A DNA stretch of 64,000 nt. Origin: Gluconacetobacter sacchari (GTDB taxonomy: Bacteria > Pseudomonadota > Alphaproteobacteria > Acetobacterales > Acetobacteraceae). Positions 15,876-25,400 of this stretch are shown here, in pieces; the stretch's first letter is position 1, and each line of letters opens with the position of its first letter. The stretch is taken from assembly GCF_014174255.1 (NCBI RefSeq), contig NZ_JABEQJ010000002.1, positions 62,001 through 126,000 on the forward strand, in the 5' to 3' direction. The notes beneath the pieces were generated by a model, which saw nothing but the letters and a program-made list of their open reading frames with translations, was not told the DNA's origin and did no database searches. The translations under genes and the position numbers were made by a program.

Positions 15876-18800
15876 TCACCGCCCACGGACCATCCCCTCC
15901 GCCCGGTGCCGTGCCGCCTCAGCTTCGGCCCGGCGCCTGGCCTCGGCCGCAACCTTTTCCGCCTCAGCCGCCGCTTTGGCCGACAGCCCGTCCGTCACCG
16001 CCGCCATCGTTTTTTCCGCCGGAGCCACCCTGTCCGGCGCGGGCACATTCTCATTGCCCCACGCCTCCTTCAGCGCTTCCATCCGCTCTTCAGCCGACTT
16101 TGGCGCTTCCTTGATACGCTCCAGAGCCACCCGCCGCATCTCGATGTCGTTCCGAACAGCCTCCTGAGCAGACGGCGCGGATGCCCATGCGTGCCGGTCC
16201 ATCACGAAGTCGGCAGCGTTGCCCTTTTCGCGGCTTTGCTGTCCCTCGTAAACGATTTGCCGGACCACCGTCTCGCGATCGACGGCATCCCCGACATCGC
16301 CCCGGTCGGCCGCATCCGGGGCCTCCAAGTGGCCCTCGTCGCTGATCGTCGCAGTCACTCCGTCGCGCCGGATGCGGTTGTCCCTGACATTCAGGCCGAT
16401 GCGCGTGACATCAGTATAGAGACGGCAGTCCTCGCGGTGTCTGGTCATCCCCACGTAGAGCGATTCCCTGTCCAGCCCGGCCGCGTTGAGAACATACGCC
16501 CTGTCCACCGACGCACCCTGGGCGGAATGCGCCGTGACGGAATATGCATGCTGGACACGCAACGGTCTGGTATCCGGCTCATTATCCTCGGCCAGCGACA
16601 GCCGCTCTAGGTCACTCCATCTCGTTGTCACCTCGAATCCGCGCTCAAACACTAGAGTCACGACAGGCTGGCCATCCGCATTGTCCCGACAGACGTCGCG
16701 AACAACCGCAACATCGTTGTTCCGGATCATGTCCTGCCCAGCCTTGATGTTCTCGCCGAAAATTATTCGATCTCCGGCCGCCAGCGCCATCATTCCGACC
16801 ACAGGTTTCCGTCCCCGGCTCAGTGCCTCGATCTCAATATCGTCTCCAGCAATCCGTCCCTCCTGACGCAGCAGGGCACGCAGATCGGAGTTCAGGTTCC
16901 GGACCTCATTATGTGTCCGGGCCAGGACCATGCGCGTTCCGGCCGGGTTCCGACGAACGTCATCGAGATAGTCCCCGATCAGGCGGCCCCGTAGTTCCTG
17001 ACCTTCGCCGATGACGATCCGTCCGTGGCTATCATAAGCGCGAACAGCTTTCTCGATATCACCCGCCGCGAAGTCCCGGCTAGCCTGCCGCTGCCAGTCT
17101 GTTCTCTGTCGCCGGATTTCATCGATGCGTTGCGCTCCCAACGTTTCCGCCAGAAGCCGCATTGGCGACCCAGGGGCTACCGGCTTCAATTGCCGAGTGT
17201 CGCCGGACAGGATCACCTTCGCGCCGACCCTGGCTGTCTCTCGGAGCAGTTCTCGCATTTCCGCTGTGCCGACCATTCCGGCTTCATCGAGGATCACGAC
17301 ATCGTTCCGGGTGAGCTTGATTGCCTGTCCGTGCCGGTCGTCGGCAATGCGGTTCAGGAATGACCTCAAGACCGCCGCTTGCGCCTGATCGGTGTTCGTG
17401 TCCTTGGCGATAACCGATACCGCCTGGTGGCTCGGCGCGGTCACCCAGACACGCATTCCAACATCCCGAGCGGCCTCGGCGGCGGTCCCCAAGGAGAATG
17501 ATTTTCCAGTCCCGGCTGAGCCTTCGACGACAGATACACCGTCACGATTCAGCGCGTGCCTTACCAATGCCGCCTGCTCGTCAGATATGGTCCCCCGGCC
17601 GGCAATGGCCCGGTCAACGATGTCACGCGATACGAATTCCCGCTCACCACGCCTGGCGAGTGCGATCCGGACGATCTCCCGTTCCGCGTCGATCATCTCG
17701 GGCGTTGCGTAAAACCGTTCGTTGGTCCTTGCGCTGACACCTCCCGTCAACTCGATCAGGTGTCCCGATCGGCGGGCGGCATTGGCCTGCTCGATGGCGT
17801 GATCGACGGTGACGCCGCGTCCCTGATGATGCTCCAGGACCGTTCCGATCAGGCGTCGATCCTCGATCACCGATTCCGTCGATGTCAGTTCCGTCAGTGC
17901 CCGCTGGAATGCCGTCTGTTTGTCCTTCGGTTCGTCCTTGGCGATGGAAGATGCAGCCAGCGCGGATTCCCAAACCGACTCCCGTGTCCAGCCTTCCTCG
18001 CGCATCTCTTTGTCCCACCGCTCACGCAGTTCGGCGCGCGTCGGCATGTCTGCTTTCGATCCCCTTGTCGCCATTGAGATGTTAGCCGCCGCTTCGCGAT
18101 GGATTTCTGTGTCGATTCCCATCTTGGAGGCTGCGGCTTCGATAGCAGCGCGGCGCTTCGAGAATTTCTGTTCCAGGACCTGCGGAACGCCGAGGACGCG
18201 GAAGTTCCGCTTGACCTTAACCGTTGTTACCCCCAGTTCCCGTTCGAGTCCTTGAGCCAATGCCAAGCGATACACTGCGCCCATCGCCTGCTGATGCCGA
18301 AGCAGTTCGAAATTATCGAGCGTCCCTGTCGTGCCGTCAGCCCGACGACACACGTTCGCTAATACCGCATGATCGTGGAGTTGGGGATCGCCAGCGCGGC
18401 TGTGACCCTGCTTCGGCTTGTGAGTGTCCTTCGGATCGCTGGGGCGGCTTGTTGTGTGCTGGAATACCGCAACCATAATCTCTGCTGGTATCTCCTTAAT
18501 CTCCCCGTTCTTGCCACGGCGAGTTACGATGAGCCCATTCTTGTGTGCGTATTCCAGCGCAAAGATAGTTGCCTGACTCTGCGCCCGCTCGATTTTCTCA
18601 CGCTGAATGTCAGTCCCGGCGGCCCACAAAATTGACACCGATTTTGGTGCCGCGAATTGCAGATCGTAGCCCACCCGTCTCTTCTTGCCATGTTGGACGA
18701 TCGATTCCTTCGTGAGCGGATCGCGGCCCATAGAAAGGTTCCGAAAATCTTTGGAATCGACCTCCGTGCCATTCATCACGAACGGGAGCGGCTGTCCCGG

Positions 18801-19061
18801 TTGGAGTCGTGCATTCGTCCACCAAGTGCCCGGCCTCTCGCCGGTTCCATTGTCGAGGTAGTAGGCCGCGCGGTCCCGGCCAGACCAGTCGCCTCGTTTC
18901 CGGCCCGTGGTGGATTTCTGTCCCGATGACGCTGCGGGGCTGTCTCCGGAGCCTGCCAAAATCTGTTCCCCGGCAGCCGTAACGGCAGCCTCGTCGGTCA
19001 AGCTCTCGTCCACGGATTCAATATAGTACTCAACGTCGGACAGGGGCGTGCAGGTGAACAT
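15876..19061 (-). CDS. MobF-family conjugative relaxase-helicase (TraA/TrwC-like)
   Basis: A 1,061-residue protein that should nick the transfer origin and unwind the transferred strand. N-terminal Tyr residues (VEYYIES, about 11-17) are candidates for the catalytic tyrosines. GYDLQFAAPKSVSIL (about 130-145) and LHDHAVLAN (His 229 and 231) form the metal-binding relaxase core. The RecD-like helicase half has GSAGTGKS at about 514-521, ILDEAGM near 595, and the late motif YSVTAHSAQGAS near 895. The C-terminus is an Ala/Glu/Arg-rich helix. AGGA lies nine bases before the ATG at 19061. A shorter copy of the APKSVSIL region survives as a fragment at 39291-39620. Confidence 0.9.
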   Translation of the reverse strand: MFTCTPLSDVEYYIESVDESLTDEAAVTAAGEQILAGSGDSPAASSGQKSTTGRKRGDWSGRDRAAYYLDNGTGERPGTWWTNARLQPGQPLPFVMNGTEVDSKDFRNLSMGRDPLTKESIVQHGKKRRVGYDLQFAAPKSVSILWAAGTDIQREKIERAQSQATIFALEYAHKNGLIVTRRGKNGEIKEIPAEIMVAVFQHTTSRPSDPKDTHKPKQGHSRAGDPQLHDHAVLANVCRRADGTTGTLDNFELLRHQQAMGAVYRLALAQGLERELGVTTVKVKRNFRVLGVPQVLEQKFSKRRAAIEAAASKMGIDTEIHREAAANISMATRGSKADMPTRAELRERWDKEMREEGWTRESVWESALAASSIAKDEPKDKQTAFQRALTELTSTESVIEDRRLIGTVLEHHQGRGVTVDHAIEQANAARRSGHLIELTGGVSARTNERFYATPEMIDAEREIVRIALARRGEREFVSRDIVDRAIAGRGTISDEQAALVRHALNRDGVSVVEGSAGTGKSFSLGTAAEAARDVGMRVWVTAPSHQAVSVIAKDTNTDQAQAAVLRSFLNRIADDRHGQAIKLTRNDVVILDEAGMVGTAEMRELLRETARVGAKVILSGDTRQLKPVAPGSPMRLLAETLGAQRIDEIRRQRTDWQRQASRDFAAGDIEKAVRAYDSHGRIVIGEGQELRGRLIGDYLDDVRRNPAGTRMVLARTHNEVRNLNSDLRALLRQEGRIAGDDIEIEALSRGRKPVVGMMALAAGDRIIFGENIKAGQDMIRNNDVAVVRDVCRDNADGQPVVTLVFERGFEVTTRWSDLERLSLAEDNEPDTRPLRVQHAYSVTAHSAQGASVDRAYVLNAAGLDRESLYVGMTRHREDCRLYTDVTRIGLNVRDNRIRRDGVTATISDEGHLEAPDAADRGDVGDAVDRETVVRQIVYEGQQSREKGNAADFVMDRHAWASAPSAQEAVRNDIEMRRVALERIKEAPKSAEERMEALKEAWGNENVPAPDRVAPAEKTMAAVTDGLSAKAAAEAEKVAAEARRRAEAEAARHRAEGMVRGR

Positions 19062-19352
19062 GATTCCGGTTCCTGGAGAGGTGGTGTCATCTGCTTGATG
19101 ATACCTCGGGCGCTGGCATGTTTCCGGTTCCGGAGACGATCCGGCGGAGTGCCTCGCGGAATACAGCCAGAAATGATCGGGGTCAGTTTGAATCGGCGGC
19201 TGATCCCGTCCCAGAGCGCCGCGATGGCGGTTGCTGGAATTGGCTCCGTTTCGGCAGGGTTGAATGCGTGGGTGAGTGTCCAGGACAGGCAGGATGGAGG
19301 CTCGGGAACTGTCGTGTTCTCAGGGAACGCAGTTCCCGCGTCGCGAAGCGAT

Positions 19353-19376
19353 AAAATGGCGGAAAACCGCCATTTT
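19353..19376. repeat. Perfect hairpin AAAATGGCGG-AAAA-CCGCCATTTT
   Basis: A ten-base perfect stem with a four-base A loop. Relatives with the same GGCGGAAAAC core occur at 10302-10321, 12669-12690 (inverted and imperfect), 13068-13091 and 36104-36127. It lies in the leader region of the relaxase gene and could be a terminator, an attenuator or part of oriT. Confidence 0.6.
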
Positions 19377-19469
19377 CTGTCCCTACCCAGCATCGAAGGT
19401 GCGTGGTGTGTTGAGAAAAAGATTCTATTGTTTTTGAAGTTTCGTTGATGCTGAGGGTGTCTTGCTAAT

Positions 19470-19670
19470 GCTGAGGTGTAGGCGGGAATTGAGGGGGTGT
19501 TGGGGAATGGAAGAGAGGTTTGGAAATGGTGCGAATTGGCATGGTGATGATGGGATTCGGAAATGAAGAGGAATGTGGTGGCGAGGATATGGGATGTGGT
19601 GATTCTGAAATGTGGAGTGATTCTGTAATTGAGGATGCGGGAATGAAGAGATGGAGGTGATGGATTCTGG
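19470..19670 (-). promoter_or_regulatory. C-rich, G-poor minus-strand tract (rut-like)
   Basis: Over about 200 bp the plus strand contains only about 4-5% C and is mainly G, A and T, so a minus-strand transcript would be C-rich and nearly free of G, hence unstructured. That is the hallmark of Rho-utilisation sites. The tract would lie in the leader of the relaxase gene if its promoter is upstream of 19680. Confidence 0.4.
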
Positions 19671-19813
19671 CTGATAGAGGCTGCTTCGGATCGGTAGCAT
19701 GTGATCAAGATCGCTAGAAATGGACAGGAGGTCATCGGCGATCTGATCGGATGCGTGATTCGATCTATAATAGATTTAGACGATCAACGTCTGAACGCAT
19801 CAGGAGACGAAGC

Positions 19814-20320
19814 ATGTCAACAACAACGAAACGGTCGCGCCACAATTTCGTAGGAACGGTCGATGATCTGATTCGCGAACTGGAGAACGATTGCAAGGAG
19901 AGGGAGGCGCGGAACCCGGCGACGACGTTCGACATGATCCGCGCGATCCATCCGACACTTGTCGGCATGAAGGCCAAGGGGTGGACCGACGCCGATGTGT
20001 GCGATGCCCTGGGCAAACGCGGCCTCGTCATCAGCGCCGGAACGTTCGCGACGTATATGAAAAGGATCAACAGGGAACAGCGCGAAGGGCGGGCGAAACC
20101 GGGCCGCAAGCCGAAGAACGATTCCCGGACACCCGGCTCGTCCAAACCCCCTCGCGCCGCTGAGGATTCTCCCGTCCACCAGAAAAATGCTGCGGACGAT
20201 TCCACGGATTCAAACGCGCACAGTTCCTCGCGTCCGCCTGTGGATTCCGGCGCGACACGGCCTGCTGCGCCGACGATGATGGGCTTCACGTCACGGAAAC
20301 CGCCATCTCTGGACGCATAA
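19814..20320 (+). CDS. DNA-binding accessory protein candidate
   Basis: A 168-residue basic protein. The ATG at 19814 has GGAG nine bases upstream, which decides against the longer frame from 19751. The first 95 residues are helical (a DDLIRELENDCKER helix, then FDMIRAIHPTLVGMKAKGWT and an SAGTFATYMKRINRE helix), compatible with a helix-turn-helix that recognises DNA. The rest is a Pro/Ser/Lys-rich disordered tail. Its place divergent to the relaxase and 179 bp before a ParA-like gene suggests a relaxosome accessory or partition protein similar in role to TraK or StbC. The assignment is inferred. Confidence 0.55.
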   Translation: MSTTTKRSRHNFVGTVDDLIRELENDCKEREARNPATTFDMIRAIHPTLVGMKAKGWTDADVCDALGKRGLVISAGTFATYMKRINREQREGRAKPGRKPKNDSRTPGSSKPPRAAEDSPVHQKNAADDSTDSNAHSSSRPPVDSGATRPAAPTMMGFTSRKPPSLDA

Positions 20321-20498
20321 CACCAGACATGGCGGCGCTGGAGAGTGCATCGGGCGGATCGGGGAATGTCTCGGTCCGCCCGATCTGTATCCGGCCAATG
20401 GCGAAAACCTCCGCCGCGATCTGAGTTATTCACTCACCCACGCTACAATGATCTCAGGGAATGCAATCGCGCATTTCAGGAAAATTGGAGTGTGAACA

Positions 20499-21260
20499 AT
20501 GACACAGTCATCAAAGCGGCTCGTCCTCGTCGTCTCGGGCAAAGGCGGCGTCGGCAAAACGACCTTCTCCCGCCTGCTGACAGACGTGTATCGCGAGAAC
20601 AACACGAAGGCCGCGATCTTCGACGCCGACGGACAGATTGGCGGCCTGGCGCGCGTCTATCACAAGGCGGGCGTGGCCTTCTATGACCTCCGGCAGGACG
20701 CAGACAGGGCAACGCTATTGAACTCGATTGCGTCGGACGCGGACGTGATTCTCCACGATCTGCCCGGCGGTTCGCTGCCCGAGATCAGCAAGATCGTTGA
20801 CGGCGACGGGGAAAGCGTCGGCGGATTCCTGGCGGCCCTGCGCGAGAACGATGTCCGCCTGACGTTGGTGCATGTCATCGATAACGAGATCGAGAGCGCA
20901 CAGAGCGTCGGTCAATATCTCGATTCCTTCGGCACGGATTCCGTGGATCATGTCGCCGTCCTGAACATGCGCGAAAGCCGTGATCTGAAGGCCGACTTCC
21001 CTTACTGGTTCGGCTACGAGGTCGATGGCAAGCGCCGCCATGGCAAGGCGCGCGATCGTCTGATTGCCGCCGGCGGTGTCGAGATCACCATGCCCGCGAT
21101 GCAGGCCGGGACGCGCGCCAAAATCAACGCGCTGAACCTTCGCTATTCGGAGTGCGCCCGACATCCCGAACTGACGATCACCGAACGATCGATCGCGTCC
21201 CAGTTCCTGCGCGGATTCCGGAAGGCGGTTGAACCGGCCGGCGGTTTCCTCGGGCTGTGA
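20499..21260 (+). CDS. ParA/MinD-type ATPase (partition or relaxosome, StbB/VirC1-like)
   Basis: A 253-residue P-loop ATPase with the deviant Walker A GKGGVGKTTF (residues 14-23), the A' segment AAIFDADGQIGG (about 39-50) and Walker B VILHDLPGG (about 84-92). This places it among ParA-like proteins. The sequence style is closer to StbB and VirC1 of conjugative plasmids than to chromosomal ParA. Such proteins segregate plasmids or bring the relaxosome to the transfer machinery. No ParB-like gene follows; the next gene (21275) is a membrane protein, and the DNA-binding candidate at 19814 may be its partner. Confidence 0.8.
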   Translation: MTQSSKRLVLVVSGKGGVGKTTFSRLLTDVYRENNTKAAIFDADGQIGGLARVYHKAGVAFYDLRQDADRATLLNSIASDADVILHDLPGGSLPEISKIVDGDGESVGGFLAALRENDVRLTLVHVIDNEIESAQSVGQYLDSFGTDSVDHVAVLNMRESRDLKADFPYWFGYEVDGKRRHGKARDRLIAAGGVEITMPAMQAGTRAKINALNLRYSECARHPELTITERSIASQFLRGFRKAVEPAGGFLGL

Positions 21261-21274
21261 TCGGAGGATGTGTC

Positions 21275-21898
21275 ATGGCAACCATCTTCAACGATACGGC
21301 CGATGCCCTGGGCGTCGCCCCCGAGGCCCGCAACCGCGCTTGGGCTGCGGTCGGCGCGGCCGGGATCAGTCCTGATGATCCCGAGGTCGTGCGGTTATTG
21401 GTCAACGAGCATGTCCGTTCGACGATGGCCGCACTCACGAGCGATCTGGAGAAGGCAGCGGGCACGGCGATCCGGGAATTCGGGGACGCCCAGGCTCAAG
21501 GTGAGGCTGCGGCATCGGCACGGCTTGCGACGCGCGGGACGGAATTGGCCCAGAGCCTGTCGTCTGCAATAGCAGCGAACGTCGAGCGCACGCTGGATCG
21601 GCGGGCTGAGGCCAAACTGAACATCTCGATGACGACGCAATGGGCCTGCGGGGCGATCGTTTTCTCGGTCGGATTCTACTTGGGGTCGCTGAGTATCGGT
21701 TACGTCGATGTGCCTGACGACCAGATCACGCGCTGGCTTCAGGCCCGGACGCCTTGGTTTCTGCTGTCTGCCGGCGCGGTGACGTTTATGGCCCTGCGTC
21801 TGATCGTCGCTTGGGTCGCTTCGTCACCCCTGATCCGATTCCTGCTGTGCCTGCCTCCCCGCGAGAGCATCCGGGCGTGGATGGGCCGCGATTACTGA
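21275..21898 (+). CDS. Membrane protein, coiled-coil N-terminus and two TM helices
   Basis: A 207-residue protein. A GTG at 21257 overlaps the previous stop, but the ATG at 21275 has GGAGG seven bases upstream and is preferred. Residues 1-115 are helical and Ala-rich. Two membrane helices follow at about 120-140 and 155-180, with a basic C-terminal end. Its position directly after the ParA-like gene and before small secreted or basic proteins suggests a role in DNA transfer or element maintenance. I do not recognise the family. Confidence 0.55.
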   Translation: MATIFNDTADALGVAPEARNRAWAAVGAAGISPDDPEVVRLLVNEHVRSTMAALTSDLEKAAGTAIREFGDAQAQGEAAASARLATRGTELAQSLSSAIAANVERTLDRRAEAKLNISMTTQWACGAIVFSVGFYLGSLSIGYVDVPDDQITRWLQARTPWFLLSAGAVTFMALRLIVAWVASSPLIRFLLCLPPRESIRAWMGRDY

Positions 21899-21925
21899 AA
21901 CCACGAAAATACAAGGAGAGGACCG

Positions 21926-22180
21926 ATGATCAAAATCGTCAGGACATCACTGAGTATCGCGGCGGGGACAATGTTCCTGTCCGCCGCCAGCCCGATCGTG
22001 AGCATCGCGAATATGACCGGCACCGGTGCCGCGCTGCCCGGCCCGGTTCAGGCACTCGGGCAGACGATCCATCAGATCGCCCAGGCCGCGATCAGCAACT
22101 CGGGTCTGCCGCTGCCATCGGCTGACCTGGCGATTGGGCCGAATCTTGAAGCGCCAGGGCGGCTGGAGTTCGGGCAGTGA
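21926..22180 (+). CDS. Small exported protein
   Basis: An 84-residue protein with an N-terminal signal sequence (MIKIVRTSLSIAAGTMFLSA, cleavage near SAASP or IANM) and a short Pro/Ala/Leu-rich mature part. AAGGAGAGG lies just upstream of the ATG. It is the third gene of the 20499-22398 group and overlaps the next start by four bases. No family recognised. Confidence 0.5.
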   Translation: MIKIVRTSLSIAAGTMFLSAASPIVSIANMTGTGAALPGPVQALGQTIHQIAQAAISNSGLPLPSADLAIGPNLEAPGRLEFGQ

Positions 22181-22398
22181 AGCGCGACGGCAAGCTCGGC
22201 GCCGGCCGGCGCGGGACCCGCGCAGCAATCACGGCCGCATACAGGGCGCGGCGGATCGCAGCCGGCTGGGTTGATTTCCGCCGCTATGTGCCTGGCGAAA
22301 TCCGGGGCGAGATCGGGAAATCAGTCAGCCGGAAAATTCGGCGCTGGCAACTCAAACAGAACAAACCGAACGACAACGACAAGACGGACGGAGAATGA
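22177..22398 (+). CDS. Small basic protein
   Basis: A 73-residue, strongly basic protein (many Arg and Lys, ending in an acidic hexapeptide). It starts with GTG at 22177, overlapping the previous stop as GTGA, which implies translational coupling. Four bases separate its stop from the start of the large exoprotein gene. It may bind nucleic acid or act as a secretion accessory; this is not established. Confidence 0.45.
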   Translation: MKRDGKLGAGRRGTRAAITAAYRARRIAAGWVDFRRYVPGEIRGEIGKSVSRKIRRWQLKQNKPNDNDKTDGE

Positions 22399-22402
22399 CA
22401 TC

Positions 22403-25400
22403 ATGTTCCGCAACTCACGTATTCTCACAGCACTCCTGCTCTCCACCGCCTTGGCGTCAGTCCGGGCCTCGATGGCGCTTGCTGGCACACTGCCGACGGG
22501 TGGCAGCTTCGTCGCCGGCTCGGGCCAGATCGCCACCAGCGGCTCGGCGATGACGATCAACCAGACCTCCGCGCGGGGCGTCATCGACTGGCGCGGATTC
22601 TCGATCGGCTCTGGCAACTTTGTGCAGTTCAATAACGGCGCCGGGGCGACCATGAACCGGGTCACCGGCGCCCAGATGAGCCAGATCGACGGCAAGCTAG
22701 GGGCGACGGGGAGCGTTTTCCTGATCAATCCGAACGGGATAGTCGTCGGCCCCGGCGGGCAGGTGGTCACAAACGGCTCGTTCGTTGCTTCTTCGCGCGA
22801 CATCAGCGACGGTCAGTTCATGGCTGGTGGATCGATGACAGCCTCGGGCCGCTCGTCCAGTGCCGTTGTCAACAGGGGCACGATCAGGGCTGCGAACGGC
22901 AACGTCGTGTTGATCGGTCAGAGCGTCACAAACGAGGGCGTCATCGTAACCGGCCATCGGACTGCGGCCATGGTTGCGGCCGATTCTGTCGTTCTGTCAG
23001 AGACCGGCGGGCCATCTGGCATTTATGTTGCCGCCGGTTCGACCGGCCGGGGTGACGTGACCAATGCCGGCCGCATCCAGGCGGCGGCGGTTGAACTGGC
23101 ATCCGCGCACGGCAATGTCTATGCGCTGGGTGGGAACCATACCGGGGCGATTCAGGCGACCGGGACGCGCGAGGTTGACGGCGAGGTCTATCTGACGGCC
23201 GCTGACGGAACGGTCGATGTCGGTGGCCGCATCACCGCCCACAACACCGACGGCTCGGGTGGCCAGATCGTCGCAAACGGCCATGACGTTGCGGTCGCTG
23301 CCGGCGCTGTCATGGATGCAGGATCGACGGTTGCCGGCCGGGCTGGGGGCACCATCCTCGTCGGCACGTCGGGCCACGGCCAGAACCTGGCCCAGACGGT
23401 CAAGCTCGCGGACGGGGCCAGTCTGACGGCCGGCGGCAAAGGGGCCGGACTGATCGAGACATCCGGTCATCACGTCTCGACCGGCGCGCTGACCGTCGAT
23501 GCTGGACGGGGCGGCACATGGCTGACTGACCCTGATGACCTGACGATCGACAGCGCGGCGGCCGGGACGATTCAGACGGCGCTGAATGCGGGGACGAACG
23601 TCTCGGAGCAGACGACAGCGACCGGAACGTCCGGGGCTGGGAGCGTGGCCGCCGGGAACGGGGACATCAACGTCAATGCGCCGATCTCGTGGACGGGCGG
23701 CGCGACCCTGACGCTTGATGCGTATCGCAATCTGAATGTGTCTGCTCCGATCACGGTTCAGACCGGCGGCGGGGTAGTGATCCAGACCGGCGGTGATGAC
23801 ATTTTCAATCCCGGCGGATCGCTGACATATGCCACGTCCGGATCGGGCTCCTTGTCCGTTAATGGGTCTCCGTATGCGCTCGTATGGGACCGTGCCGGTC
23901 TTGAGAGCATTGGAACGGCAGGGACGATCAGCGGCAATTACGCGCTGGCGAAGGACGTTGACCTGGGGAATGTCGCGTTCACGCCGATCGCGCATACGGG
24001 GAATTTCGGCGGCACCTTCGACGGCCTCGGGCATTCCGTTGACAACCTCCTGGTCAACGACACCACGCATGCCCTGGACGGCCTGTTCGGCGCAGTCAGT
24101 GGCACGATCGCCAATGTGACCGTCTCTGGCCTGATCGATGGCCGTGGCGGACCATCGGCATATGCTGGCGGCATTGCCGGTCAGAACAACGGACTGATCC
24201 GCGATTCTCATTCGTCCGCAACCGTTTACGGATACTATGTTGGCGGCCTGTCCGGCGGCTCCGCATCCGGCACGGGGCGGATCGAGCGGTCCACGGCATC
24301 GGGTGACGTCTATGCCCTCGACGGCTCGCCTTATGCTGGCGGCCTGGCCGGCTATGCTGCATCGGTCACCGATTCCTCGGCATCAGGCAACGTGACTACC
24401 ACCAGTTCCGGCTGGACCTACGCTGGCGGTCTGGTCGGCGAGGTGACCGGCGCGATCTCCGGGTCGTTCGCAACTGGCAACGTCACGGCACCTGGCAGCA
24501 ACGAGCGGGTCGGCGGACTGGTCGGACTGACGAACGGCGCCATCTCTGACTCATATGCGACAGGCACTATCTCGGCCGGCAAAGACGCCTATGCCGGCGG
24601 CCTGGTCGGACAGTCGAGCGGCGATGTCACGTCATCGTATGCGACCGGCACCGTGACGGCGGGCGACGAATCATATGCTGGCGGCCTGGCGGGTATCGTC
24701 CGTGCAGTCACCGATGGCCGGGCGTCCGGCAACGTGACGGGCGGCGAGGATTCCACGGTCGGCGGCCTGGTCGGCAAGAGCAGTGGCCTGATTTCCGACG
24801 CTATCGCGGTCGGCAATGTGACGGCCGGCACCTATGGATCAGCCGGCGGCCTGGCGGGCGAGAACATCGGCGGTATCAGCAACTCGTATGCGACCGGCAC
24901 GGTCACGGCTTCGGGCGCGGCCGATGGCGCGGGCTATGCCGGCGGCCTAGTCGGCGACAATGAAGCGGCCGTCTCCGATGCGTATGCAACAGGCGCAGTG
25001 ACCGGGCTGGTCAACGCCGACATCGGTGGCCTGGTCGGCAAGGCCGGCGGCGGCATGAGCGGCACCCTGTCGGACGTGTATGCAACCGGCGCGCTGACGG
25101 GGCAGGCTGGCCAGATCGGCGGCGTGATCGGCAAGATGTCGGGCCAGCCGACCATCACTGACGCATATTTCGACACGACGACGACCGGTGCGACCGCCAG
25201 TGTCGGAGTGACGGACTCCGGGGTGACAGCATCGGGAATCACTGGGCTGACAACCGAGCAGTTCGCGAATGGGTCGGCCACGCTGGCGGGCGGGTCGAGC
25301 GTTTGGGTCTCTGGGGCGCCGTATCAGGTGCTTGCGGCTCTTCCATATATTGTCGTGACCGGCTCTCCGGGGGCACACGAGACGTATGGCAGTGCGAGCG

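Larger units (their letters stand above)
19062..19813. other. Intergenic region between relaxase and accessory gene; oriT candidate
   Basis: This 752-bp stretch lies between the minus-strand relaxase and a plus-strand DNA-binding candidate, the usual place of oriT in MobF systems. It holds a perfect 10-bp hairpin, AAAATGGCGG-AAAA-CCGCCATTTT (19353-19376), a strand-biased purine-rich stretch (about 19470-19670) and a small inverted repeat AGACG-n5-CGTCT (19778-19792) with a TATAAT at 19766-19771. I cannot point to a nic site. Confidence 0.5.

Noticed and set aside
22997-24211. Minus-strand open frame of 404 codons opposite the exoprotein gene
   Set aside because: The plus-strand TPS and GLUG motifs are clear. 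The antisense frame shows only repetitive Arg/Ala-rich sequence produced by the coding repeats.
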